A DNA stretch of 9,710 nt from Flavobacterium sp. UBA7663 (GCF_002483315.1 NZ_DLHR01000029.1:20710-30419), one strand, 5' to 3'; shown: positions 1 to 6,496, numbered from the stretch's first letter. Made by a program: numbers and translations. The notes: a model not told the origin generated them from the sequence alone.

Positions 1-986
1 AATTCTCCTGAATTTTCATCAAAAATCAAACTGTGATTCACATGATACGAGTAGGAGAGTTGCTTTACAAACACATCATAATTCGGATGTTCGTGGTCGT
101 CTAAATGTTCGTAACCAAAATCCAAACTGTATTGAAACGCATCTGGATATAATTCCTCGACTTTTTTTCCAATTTTATCCAACGTATGCTCGTTTCGCAT
201 TTCGATTGGTGCTTTGGTTTGAATGTGCGAAAAATCAGGATACGTTGTGCTTCCACCTGAAAAAACAAAGTATAAAATCGCTTGAATGAAGAAAAACGCA
301 TAAAATAATCCCGTAAAGGCAACCACAAAAGCTAATGAAGAAACATAAAATCCTAAAATATTATGCAAATCGTAGTTTTTGCGTTTCCAACTTTTAACGT
401 TTTTCCAATTGAAAGCAAAGCGTTGTTTTCTGGCGTTTTTGTTTTTTGGCCACCACAAAATAATACCCGAAATCAGCATGAAAACAAAAATCAATGTAGG
501 AATACCACAAACATAAGTTCCCCAATCGGTTTTCAGCATAAAACTGAAGTGAATCGATTTGATGATGTTGAAAAAATCTAAAGTTTCATCATAAACACCA
601 CGAATTTCGCCCGTAAACGGATTCACATAAACCGATTTGTAAACGACATATTCTTCATAAAAATTCCAACCTTCTGGATTTCTTTCGTAGTAATAGAAAA
701 TGTAGCTTCGGCTTTTATCAATGGGAACCGTTACCCAGTGAATCGGATATTTTTCATTGGTAAACGCATCTACTTTTTGCTCTAACACTTTAAGCGAAAG
801 CGGTTGTTTATTGACGATATTTGCCTCGTGATGGTAAATAGCATCTTTTCGAAGGTAATTCGTGATTTCTTCCTGAAACACATAAATTGCACCCGTAATC
901 GAAATGATAAAAACGATTAAACCGGTAGATAAACCTAACCAAAGATGTAGTTTTCGAATGCCTTTTTTGAAACTTGATTTTTGCAT
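1..986 (-). CDS. PepSY-associated TM-helix protein, partial (C-terminus outside the window)
   Basis: This is an inner-membrane PepSY_TM-family protein, 328 codons visible from the ATG at 986; the frame is still open at the left edge. The start of TM1 reads HLWLGLSTGLIVF (from H14), with TM1 at about 17-37. A large extracytoplasmic loop (about 40-155) carries the PepSY-like signature NPFTGEIRG (122-130). TM2 lies at about 157-179 and ends in LWWP. TM3 is at about 210-240, preceded by DLHN (H208). H14, H146 and H208 sit at membrane edges, as in relatives thought to bind haem. Family members are commonly encoded beside siderophore receptors and some reduce iron from ferric siderophores in the periplasm. 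Here the gene lies 63 bp downstream of a receptor on the same strand, which fits that role. Family assignment is firm; reductase activity is inferred. A terminator-like hairpin sits just before the start. Confidence 0.9.
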   Translation of the reverse strand, partial: MQKSSFKKGIRKLHLWLGLSTGLIVFIISITGAIYVFQEEITNYLRKDAIYHHEANIVNKQPLSLKVLEQKVDAFTNEKYPIHWVTVPIDKSRSYIFYYYERNPEGWNFYEEYVVYKSVYVNPFTGEIRGVYDETLDFFNIIKSIHFSFMLKTDWGTYVCGIPTLIFVFMLISGIILWWPKNKNARKQRFAFNWKNVKSWKRKNYDLHNILGFYVSSLAFVVAFTGLFYAFFFIQAILYFVFSGGSTTYPDFSHIQTKAPIEMRNEHTLDKIGKKVEELYPDAFQYSLDFGYEHLDDHEHPNYDVFVKQLSYSYHVNHSLIFDENSGE

Positions 987-996
987 GTGATTACGA

Positions 997-1022
997 TAAA
1001 AACTCCCCACCGAAATGAGGAG
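997..1022 (-). terminator. Terminator-like hairpin between receptor and PepSY gene
   Basis: Read on the minus strand, CTCCTCA and TGGGGAG form a 7-bp stem (one G-T pair) around the six-base loop TTTCGG, directly followed by TTTTTA. This has the shape of an intrinsic terminator for the receptor gene, whose stop is at 1050-1052. The run of T ends only about 11 bases before the PepSY start codon, leaving no room for another promoter. It may therefore be leaky and set a lower level of the second gene. Confidence 0.65.
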
Positions 1023-1049
1023 CTTACTTTAAACTAAACAGAAAATAAA

Positions 1050-3194
1050 CTAAAATTTATATGTAACACCAGCGGTAATGCTGCGTAAACGTTGAGGTGT
1101 AACTGTTGACCAACCTGAATAATATTTTTCGTTCAACATATTATTCAATTTTAATGATACGTTAAACTTGTCGTTGTCATACGATACAGCCGAATTTAAA
1201 ACCGTGTAATCTGGTAAAGAGAAAGTTCCTGTGTTGGCTCTGTTCAAAGTTTTGTATTCGCTAGCGTAGTTACCGCCAAAACCAATTCCAAAACCTTTCA
1301 ATTGTCCTTCCGTTACCGTATAATTTGCCCATAAGTTCACTAACGTTTCTGGACCAGCTTCTTCTGGACGTAATCCTAAATAACCGTCGCCAGGAGATTC
1401 TTTTGTAACTTCTGCCTCATTATGACTAAAACCTGCAATAACGTTTAAACCTTTAATTGGATTTGCAACGATGCTTAATTCAACACCTTTGCTTTCTACT
1501 TCACCACCTTGAATCGAGTTGTTGATGTTGTTTGGATCAGTAATTACGCGGTCTTTCACACGGATGTCATAATAACTTACCGATGCCGAAATAATATCTT
1601 TGTACAAACTTGTTTTTAAACCTACTTCAAATTGATTTGCTTGTTCTGGATCAAATTCTTTGGTTCTAGGATTGCTTCCATCTAAATCGGCAACAGTTGT
1701 TGGAGCTACGTTTTTAAATCCGTTCATGTAATTTCCAAAAACAGACACTTTGTTTTCTACAATTTGATACACGGCACCAAATTTTGGAGATAAAGCTACT
1801 TGACCTTTTGTTTCTTCGCTATCATATTGAGACGTTTTTCCATCAAAATAATCCAAACGTAAACTTGCCATCACAGATAATTTATTGGTAACATTTAATA
1901 CATCTGAAACATAAGTACTCATAATTTCTTGGTTGGCTTCTGTGTTTCCTGCAAAACTTCCGGTTAAAAGAGCGTCAGTTCCCGCTTGTGTTAAAACTCC
2001 GCTGTCTGTTCCGTTAACTAATGAAACAATTCCGTTAGAAACCCAGCCCGAACCACCGTTGATCAATCTCGAATTGTAATAATCCAATCCTGCAACTAAA
2101 CGGTTTCTCATGTTTCCGATTTTGAAATCGCCTATGAAATTTTGTTGGATATCGGTAGTGTAGAACGTTCCATCTGCTTTAGAAATATAACGTGTGAATT
2201 CATCGCCATTAGCAGAATCCCATAAATACTGATAGTAACCGTTTGTTTTGGTTGAACTTTTAGATAAAACCGTTTGCGAAGTCCAATTGTTTGATAGTCT
2301 ATACAAGGCTTGCATTTGCATGTTGAACGAATTGTTGTTCATGGTTAAATCATTTGAAGTGAAGGATCTTTTATAGTTTCTATCAAACAATTCCATTGAA
2401 TCAAATGAAAGAGGTGAGTAGCGACTCAAGAAAATCATGCTCGCTTTAGCTGAGGTATTTTTGTAAAATTCGGTGTTTACTAAGAAAGTCAATTTATCAC
2501 TAACTTCATATTTTAATGAAGGCGCTAAAAAGAAAGCATTTGAAAATCCTGCATCTTGGAATGATTCTTCAGTTGTGTAAGCTGAATTCACGCGAACTGC
2601 GGCTTTATCATTAAGCGGAAGGTTAACATCAGCAGTAACACGATTGCTGCCATACGTTCCGTTGTTGTAGCTGATTTCTCCACCAAATACTTGATGTGGT
2701 TTTTTAGTTACCACGTTAATTAATCCACCATAGGAAATCACACTACTTCCAAATAACGTTCCCGAAGGTCCTTTAATTACTTCGATGTTGTCGATGTTGA
2801 TTGGGTCGATTGTAGTGTTGGTTAAAGCAGGTAAACCATTTACCATTGAAGGTTGAACTGCAAAACCTCTCATAGAATAATACTCAGCTCCATCGCCGTT
2901 ACGACCTGTAGATTCCCAAAGTCTGGTTACACCTGTTGCGTTTTTAAGTGCATCGTTAAAGTTGGTTACTATTTGTTCTTTTAAAAGATTTGCAGGAATA
3001 GAATTGTACACTTGTGGGTTTTCAATGTCTTTTAAAGGCATTTTAGAAACGGTTGTACTGCTTTCTTTTTTGTATTTGTTTTCTCTAGTGCCTTCAACTG
3101 TAACTTCTTTTAAAACTTTAGTTGAATCCGCTTTTTCTTGACTAAAACCCAGTAGCGAAGACAATAAAAGCGTTGATAATACTATTTTATTCAT
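1050..3194 (-). CDS. TonB-dependent siderophore-type outer-membrane receptor
   Basis: A 714-residue gated outer-membrane channel for energised import of ferric siderophores or similar chelates. Residues 1-18 form a signal peptide (cleavage probably after GFS, leaving Q19). A TonB-box-like segment KEVTVEG follows at 29-35. The plug domain spans about 48-165 and contains the hallmark IEVIKGPSGTLFG (137-149) and GGLINVVTKKP. The rest is a beta-barrel of 22-strand size ending in TYKF, the aromatic C-terminus used for barrel assembly. There is no N-terminal STN signalling domain and no carboxypeptidase-like domain, so it is neither a sigma-factor-coupled transducer nor a SusC-type glycan importer. 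The PepSY gene downstream and the operator-like palindromes upstream support iron acquisition. The substrate cannot be told from sequence. ATG at 3194 is the only start consistent with the signal peptide. Confidence 0.93.
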   Translation of the reverse strand: MNKIVLSTLLLSSLLGFSQEKADSTKVLKEVTVEGTRENKYKKESSTTVSKMPLKDIENPQVYNSIPANLLKEQIVTNFNDALKNATGVTRLWESTGRNGDGAEYYSMRGFAVQPSMVNGLPALTNTTIDPINIDNIEVIKGPSGTLFGSSVISYGGLINVVTKKPHQVFGGEISYNNGTYGSNRVTADVNLPLNDKAAVRVNSAYTTEESFQDAGFSNAFFLAPSLKYEVSDKLTFLVNTEFYKNTSAKASMIFLSRYSPLSFDSMELFDRNYKRSFTSNDLTMNNNSFNMQMQALYRLSNNWTSQTVLSKSSTKTNGYYQYLWDSANGDEFTRYISKADGTFYTTDIQQNFIGDFKIGNMRNRLVAGLDYYNSRLINGGSGWVSNGIVSLVNGTDSGVLTQAGTDALLTGSFAGNTEANQEIMSTYVSDVLNVTNKLSVMASLRLDYFDGKTSQYDSEETKGQVALSPKFGAVYQIVENKVSVFGNYMNGFKNVAPTTVADLDGSNPRTKEFDPEQANQFEVGLKTSLYKDIISASVSYYDIRVKDRVITDPNNINNSIQGGEVESKGVELSIVANPIKGLNVIAGFSHNEAEVTKESPGDGYLGLRPEEAGPETLVNLWANYTVTEGQLKGFGIGFGGNYASEYKTLNRANTGTFSLPDYTVLNSAVSYDNDKFNVSLKLNNMLNEKYYSGWSTVTPQRLRSITAGVTYKF

Positions 3195-3195
3195 T

Positions 3196-3218
3196 TTATT
3201 TAGATTTAATTAAAATAA
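3196..3218. promoter_or_regulatory. Operator-like palindrome A (leader of receptor gene)
   Basis: TTATTTAGA, five bases, then TTAAAATAA: an inverted repeat with two mismatches, one base upstream of the receptor ATG and downstream of its -10 element, where the transcription start should fall. It shares its left arm, spacing and most of its right arm with site B at 3257. A/T-rich leaders are normal in this phylum, so this copy alone would be weak; the match to site B makes it credible. Confidence 0.4.
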
Positions 3219-3223
3219 CAAAG

Positions 3224-3254
3224 CAAAAGTATTAAGTCGAAATGAAATCTCAAA
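3224..3254 (-). promoter_or_regulatory. Promoter of the TonB-dependent receptor gene
   Basis: On the minus strand TTTG (3254-3251) is followed after exactly 19 bases by TACTTTTG (3231-3224), matching the Bacteroidota housekeeping promoter TTTG-N19-TAnnTTTG. Transcription would begin around 3217, giving a leader of about 20-25 bases. It is bracketed by two similar palindromes. Confidence 0.75.
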
Positions 3255-3256
3255 AT

Positions 3257-3279
3257 TTATTTAGACTTATTTTAAATAA
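3257..3279. promoter_or_regulatory. Operator-like palindrome B (probable Fur-type iron box)
   Basis: TTATTTAGA, five bases, then TTTAAATAA: 9-bp arms with one mismatch, abutting the upstream side of the receptor's TTTG -33 element. Iron-responsive Fur-family repressors bind A/T-rich dyads of about this size, and an ATTTAGA/TCTAAAT-type dyad is what I would expect in this family of bacteria. Naming Fur is inference from the motif and the iron-uptake gene it controls. Confidence 0.55.
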
Positions 3280-3361
3280 TATTTTTAAGAAGTTGATTTT
3301 CAGATAAAAACTTTATTCTCAAGATTCAGAACTTAAATTTTTAAACTTTAAACTAAAATTG

Positions 3362-3369
3362 TAACTTTG
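3362..3369 (+). promoter_or_regulatory. -10 element of prfA
   Basis: TAACTTTG matches the TAnnTTTG -10 consensus and lies 22 bases before the prfA ATG. The position 19 bases upstream holds only a T-rich stretch (3338-3342), so the -33 element is weak. The 197-bp divergent region is thus shared by the receptor promoter and this one. Confidence 0.6.
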
Positions 3370-3391
3370 CACTCCAAAATAAATAACAGCT

Positions 3392-4465
3392 ATGTTAGAT
3401 AGATTACAATATGTAAAACAACGTTTTGACGAAATTTCAGACTTAATTATTCAGCCTGATGTAATTGCCGATCAAAAGCGTTACGTACAATTAAATAAGG
3501 AATACAAAGACCTTAAAGGTTTGGTTGAAAAACGTGAAGAATACATTACGCTTGACGGAAATATAAAAGAAGCTAACGAAATTATTGCAGATGGTTCAGA
3601 TGCCGAAATGGTAGAAATGGCCAAAATGCAATTAGAAGAAGCTAAAGAACGTTTACCACAATTGGAAGATGAAATCAAATTCATGTTGATTCCTAAAGAT
3701 CCAGAAGATGCGAAAAACGTAATGGTGGAAATTCGTGCGGGTACTGGTGGAGACGAAGCTTCTATTTTCGCAGGAGATTTATTCCGTATGTATACTAAAT
3801 ATTGCGAAGCACGTGGTTGGAGAACTTCTGTAGTAGATGTTAGTGAAGGAACTTCTGGTGGATTCAAAGAGGTAATTTTTGAAGTAACAGGAGAAGACGT
3901 TTACGGAACTTTGAAATTTGAAGCAGGAGTACACCGTGTACAACGTGTACCACAAACCGAAACACAAGGTCGTGTACATACTTCAGCTGCAACGGTAATG
4001 GTTTTACCAGAAGCAGAAGAATTTGATGTACAAATTGATATGAACGATGTTCGAGTTGACTTTTTCTGTTCGTCTGGTCCTGGAGGTCAGTCTGTAAATA
4101 CGACGAAGTCTGCGGTTCGTTTAACGCACATTCCAACTGGATTAGTGGCACAATGTCAGGATCAAAAATCGCAGCACAAGAATAAAGATAAAGCAATGGA
4201 AGTATTGCGTTCTCGTTTGTACGAAAAAGAATTAGCCATCAAACAAGCGGAAGATGCAACAAAACGTTCTTCGCAAGTAAGTTCTGGTGACCGTTCGGCA
4301 AAAATTAGAACCTATAACTATTCACAAGGTCGTGTAACCGATCATAGAATTGGTTTAGACGTTTTTGATATGGATGGTGTAATGAACGGAAAAATTCAAA
4401 AATTTGTTGACGAACTTCAGTTGGTAAACAACATGGAGAAATTAAAAGAAAATGAAGTTTTTTAA
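3392..4465 (+). CDS. prfA: Peptide chain release factor 1 (RF-1)
   Basis: RF-1 recognises UAA and UAG stop codons in the ribosomal A site and triggers hydrolysis of the finished peptide. The 357-residue length is normal. An N-terminal helical domain (about 1-105) is followed by the PCRF motif region with AGTGGDEA (116-123). The stop-codon reading motif is PxT (P187-Q188-T189 within RVPQTETQGR), which marks RF-1; RF-2 carries SPF. The catalytic GGQ is G231-G232-Q233 within SSGPGGQSVNTT; its glutamine is normally methylated by PrmC, whose gene is not in this window. There is no internal frameshift site, as expected since only prfB uses one. The gene stands alone between its own -10 element and a hairpin terminator, so it is probably transcribed by itself. 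Confidence 0.98.
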   Translation: MLDRLQYVKQRFDEISDLIIQPDVIADQKRYVQLNKEYKDLKGLVEKREEYITLDGNIKEANEIIADGSDAEMVEMAKMQLEEAKERLPQLEDEIKFMLIPKDPEDAKNVMVEIRAGTGGDEASIFAGDLFRMYTKYCEARGWRTSVVDVSEGTSGGFKEVIFEVTGEDVYGTLKFEAGVHRVQRVPQTETQGRVHTSAATVMVLPEAEEFDVQIDMNDVRVDFFCSSGPGGQSVNTTKSAVRLTHIPTGLVAQCQDQKSQHKNKDKAMEVLRSRLYEKELAIKQAEDATKRSSQVSSGDRSAKIRTYNYSQGRVTDHRIGLDVFDMDGVMNGKIQKFVDELQLVNNMEKLKENEVF

Positions 4466-4484
4466 TCGGAAACTTTTTAAATAT

Positions 4485-4524
4485 AAAAAATGCCAAACTA
4501 AATAATAGCTTGGCATTTTTTTTT
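4485..4524. terminator. Bidirectional hairpin terminator between prfA and the lipoprotein gene
   Basis: TGCCAA (4491-4496) pairs with TTGGCA (4510-4515). An inner CTA/TAG pair (4498-4500 with 4506-4508) closes a five-base loop after one mismatch. A run of A (4485-4490) precedes the stem and a run of T (4516-4524) follows it, so it can stop transcription in both directions. It lies between the convergent stops of prfA (4465) and the minus-strand lipoprotein gene (4541). Confidence 0.88.
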
Positions 4525-4540
4525 GAATCAATAACTGTAA

Positions 4541-5194
4541 CTATTCTTTTGCTTCTGAATTTTCTTCTGCTTTTGAACCCATTCTATTCGCTTTTAAAAG
4601 AGGAGCAAATTTGAATTTGATTGATGCAATTTTCATATTGTCAGAACCAGATAAACCTTCGTTTTCAACTGTGTTTTTTCTAGTATCTAATGCTTCATAG
4701 TACAATTTAATTTCATCCCAATCTTCTCTTGAGTAGCTTTCTTTGTTTTTTTCAACTGTAGTAGTAAAATTGTCATATACTCTTAAAATGTTGTCTTTGT
4801 TAACCCAAGTAAATGCCATATCATCTCCAATATCTTCGCTTCCAAAAAGAGCTGTTCTAACAATTGATTTAGTTGTTGCTTTAGGTTGTTGAGCTAAATA
4901 ACTTGCTTTGTATAATTCATATTTTTCGCTAGAAACTAGTATTTTACCTTCTAATTCTTCACGATTTTCTAAATCTTGTAAAGCAACTTCAGCTGCAATT
5001 TTTCTTCTTTCGTGATCATTTTCAACGCTATCCCAGTTTGTTTTCATGTCACTTAAGGCAACATTGTTTAACGAGTCTACATACATTTCATATGCCACAA
5101 CTTCTTTTTCTGCATTAGTTTGTTTGTCGTCTTTACAAGAAATTAAAGCAACTCCAGATGCAAGTGTAATAAGTAAAAATTTTAAATTTTTCAT
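4541..5194 (-). CDS. Lipoprotein of unknown function, possibly surface-exposed
   Basis: A 217-residue lipoprotein, last gene of the five-gene operon (10 bp after the previous gene). Residues 1-19 form a lipoprotein signal peptide and the lipobox LISC puts the lipidated cysteine at C20. The next residues are KDDK, which fits the K-(D/E)2 lipoprotein export signal described in Capnocytophaga, so the protein may be carried to the cell surface. The mature part is highly charged and mostly helical in pattern, with segments such as WDSVENDHERRKIAAEVALQ and YSREDWDEIKLYYEALDTRK that look like a helical bundle, and no enzyme motif. The acidic tail (KAEENSEAKE) is probably disordered. I recognise no named function; similar small lipoproteins of unknown function occur in flavobacteria. 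Its place suggests an envelope stress role together with its neighbours. Confidence 0.85.
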   Translation of the reverse strand: MKNLKFLLITLASGVALISCKDDKQTNAEKEVVAYEMYVDSLNNVALSDMKTNWDSVENDHERRKIAAEVALQDLENREELEGKILVSSEKYELYKASYLAQQPKATTKSIVRTALFGSEDIGDDMAFTWVNKDNILRVYDNFTTTVEKNKESYSREDWDEIKLYYEALDTRKNTVENEGLSGSDNMKIASIKFKFAPLLKANRMGSKAEENSEAKE

Positions 5195-5204
5195 TTTTGA
5201 TTGT

Positions 5205-5534
5205 TTATTTGTTAGAAATTTTTGATAGTATTTTGGTTACTGCAAATTGAACTCCGTAACCTAAAATTTGTTTGAATGGATTTTTGGATTCGCCAACTAC
5301 CATTCTTTTAGATAAATAACCGCCTAAAACACTAGTAATGGTAGAAAATAGATTGTCTTTGTTAGTCGCAGTTTTGTAAAATTCGGAAATACCTTGATTA
5401 ACAATATTGGAAACGGTAAAAGAATTATGAACAGTAAAATATTGTTCTTTTAATTCGACGAATTCATTAGCTCGTTTTATTTTTAACGCAGCAATTTTGT
5501 TGTCAAGAATGTCGGTTTGTTTAAGCGCTTTCAT
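5205..5534 (-). CDS. Small coiled-coil protein in the YqjK position of the operon
   Basis: A 109-residue protein of unknown function starting two bases after the stop of the holin-like gene, so almost certainly translationally linked to it. Residues 5-35 form an amphipathic, probably coiled-coil helix (LDNKIAALKIKRANEFVELK). A polar middle (about 40-65) follows, then a C-terminal part with FSTITSVLGGYLSKRMVV and a weakly hydrophobic final helix (ILGYGVQFAVTKILSKI) that may lie on or in the membrane. There is no signal peptide. In E. coli the gene after yqjE is yqjK, about 100 residues, with a similar plan of N-terminal charged coil and C-terminal hydrophobic part. That is an analogy in size, order and layout, not shown homology. 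Confidence 0.8.
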   Translation of the reverse strand: MKALKQTDILDNKIAALKIKRANEFVELKEQYFTVHNSFTVSNIVNQGISEFYKTATNKDNLFSTITSVLGGYLSKRMVVGESKNPFKQILGYGVQFAVTKILSKISNK

Positions 5535-5536
5535 CC

Positions 5537-5920
5537 TTATAAATGGTTTGGATTACTTTCATCTTCAGAGATAATCTTATCTTTTAATAGCTTAGAAACA
5601 ATTAAATTATCGATTGGTATTTTAATTAGTGTTTTTCTAAAAATGAATACAATAATGGCAACTATAAAATAAAATCCGGAAACCAAGAAAAATCCCATAG
5701 CATAATCATTTAAGAGTTTGCCAATAAAAAGACTAATTCCAATGTTAATAAACAAGGTAAACATAGCCACTATAATAGAGATTGAAATAACAACCGATAA
5801 AGAAGAGATTACATCTGATGTTTTATCTATGGTATTTAATTGTAGTAATTCAAAACTGGTTTTGGAATACTTTTCTGCTTTTTTATAAAGTAGCTCTATA
5901 TCGGTGGCTATATTTTCCAT
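5537..5920 (-). CDS. Phage-holin-superfamily (YqjE-like) membrane protein
   Basis: A 127-residue integral membrane protein of the Phage_holin_3_6 / DUF1469 type, to which E. coli YqjE belongs. A charged N-terminal helix (1-40, including DIELLYKKAEKYSKTSFELL) is followed by two long membrane segments at about 41-69 and 73-95 forming a hairpin. A basic turn (RKTLIK) and a soluble tail of about 30 residues complete it. The family name is historical: chromosomal members sit in stress operons and are not lysis proteins, and nothing phage-like is nearby. It lies between a YtxH-like gene (9 bp upstream) and a coiled-coil gene (2 bp downstream), the same order as yqjD-yqjE-yqjK. Fold and family are fairly sure; its molecular job is unknown. 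Confidence 0.82.
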   Translation of the reverse strand: MENIATDIELLYKKAEKYSKTSFELLQLNTIDKTSDVISSLSVVISISIIVAMFTLFINIGISLFIGKLLNDYAMGFFLVSGFYFIVAIIVFIFRKTLIKIPIDNLIVSKLLKDKIISEDESNPNHL

Positions 5921-5929
5921 TGTTATTTC

Positions 5930-6199
5930 TTATCTGGTAATGTCGTTACTCATTCTTTCTAATTTCGATTTTCCTTCTTCAATAACTTCTTCTGCATTAG
6001 AAGTAAAGTTTGAATATTGATCTTCAACCGATGCAATAAAATCAGTAAAACTTCCTTTTAAATTATCTTTTAAATCAGTTCCTTTTTGTGCAATTTTTCT
6101 TCTGGTATTGCTGCCTTTATCTGGAGCAAACAATACGCCTAATAAAGCACCAACAGCTAATCCACCTAATACTCCTACAATTACATCTGTATTTTTCAT
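5930..6199 (-). CDS. YtxH domain-containing protein
   Basis: An 89-residue YtxH-family protein. It has one N-terminal glycine-rich membrane segment (about 6-24, VIVGVLGGLAVGALLGVLF) ending in the family signature FAPDKGSNTRRK (24-35). A soluble, acidic, heptad-like helix follows (about 40-87). YtxH is a general-stress protein in Bacillus, and YqjD/ElaB in E. coli have a similar size with the membrane anchor at the other end. The gene is second in the operon, 19 bp after the 50-residue peptide gene and 9 bp before the holin-like gene. It probably tethers something to the membrane under stress; the partner is not visible here. Confidence 0.9.
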   Translation of the reverse strand: MKNTDVIVGVLGGLAVGALLGVLFAPDKGSNTRRKIAQKGTDLKDNLKGSFTDFIASVEDQYSNFTSNAEEVIEEGKSKLERMSNDITR

Positions 6200-6218
6200 A
6201 CTATTATTTTTTAATGAT

Positions 6219-6371
6219 TTATATTTCTCTTCCTTTGATTAATCTAAATAAAATCGCAATTACAGCGATTACCAATAAAATGTGGATAATATTACCCGCA
6301 CTGTAAACAAAAAAGCCTAATGCCCAAAGAATAACAAGCACTACAGCAATGGTGTATAATAAATTTGACAT
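6219..6371 (-). CDS. lmo0937-type 50-residue membrane peptide
   Basis: A very short gene: ATG at 6371, TAA at 6219-6221, exactly 50 residues. The product starts MSNLLYTIAVVLVILWALGF and ends RLIKGREI. Two hydrophobic segments (about 4-23 and 28-43) are separated by YSAGNIIH, and a basic tail should face the cytoplasm. This plan matches the lmo0937 / DUF5670 family of tiny membrane proteins, often found next to stress genes in Bacteroidota. It is the first gene of the five-gene operon and lies 19 bp before the YtxH-like gene, directly downstream of the palindromic control region. Membrane topology is certain enough from the sequence; function is unknown. Confidence 0.85.
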   Translation of the reverse strand: MSNLLYTIAVVLVILWALGFFVYSAGNIIHILLVIAVIAILFRLIKGREI

Positions 6372-6442
6372 ATCTTTATGTTTTAAAGTTTATAATTGAC
6401 TACGACAAGCTTTTAACTTATCTTTTTGAACTCTAACAAAGG

Positions 6443-6473
6443 TGTAACTTATTGAATCAATTTGTGTTACATA
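6443..6473. promoter_or_regulatory. Second cluster of TGTAAC/GTTACA half-sites
   Basis: TGTAAC (6443-6448) faces GTTACA (6466-6471), with a small perfect palindrome ATTGA-A-TCAAT (6451-6461) between them. The nine bases TGTTACATA (6465-6473) recur exactly 21 bp further on (6486-6494) inside the perfect palindrome. Spacing by two helical turns suggests two binding sites on one DNA face. The regulator is unknown. Confidence 0.4.
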
Positions 6474-6475
6474 GC

Positions 6476-6496
6476 AATATGTAAATGTTACATATT
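6476..6496. promoter_or_regulatory. Perfect 21-bp palindrome, probable operator
   Basis: AATATGTAA (6476-6484) and TTACATATT (6488-6496) are perfect inverted repeats around ATG. The site lies in the 213-bp region between the divergent five-gene operon (start 6371) and pyrF, 26 bp upstream of the pyrF -33 element. I found no convincing promoter consensus for the minus-strand operon. The site could act as an activator site for that operon or as an operator for either direction. Confidence 0.5.

Noticed and set aside
101..581. Short open frames at 101-328 (minus) and 363-581 (plus)
   Set aside because: Both lie in other frames of the PepSY gene, which is continuous from 986 to the left edge with clear family motifs.
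3481..4196. Minus-strand open frames inside prfA
   Set aside because: They are antisense to a fully conserved RF-1 gene, and their translations show no recognisable family.
4305..4496. Minus-strand frame over the prfA 3' end and terminator
   Set aside because: It begins inside the terminator hairpin and runs antisense to conserved RF-1 codons.
5537..5920. Holin-like protein as a sign of a prophage or lysis cassette
   Set aside because: Chromosomal members of this family (such as YqjE) are not lysis proteins, and no endolysin, structural or integrase gene is present.
6088..6306. Plus-strand 72-codon frame
   Set aside because: It is antisense to the YtxH-like and 50-residue peptide genes, both of which have recognisable family features.
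6437..6444. CACCTTTG on the minus strand as -10 element of the five-gene operon
   Set aside because: One mismatch to TAnnTTTG and no TTTG at the 19-21 base distance upstream, so no promoter is called.
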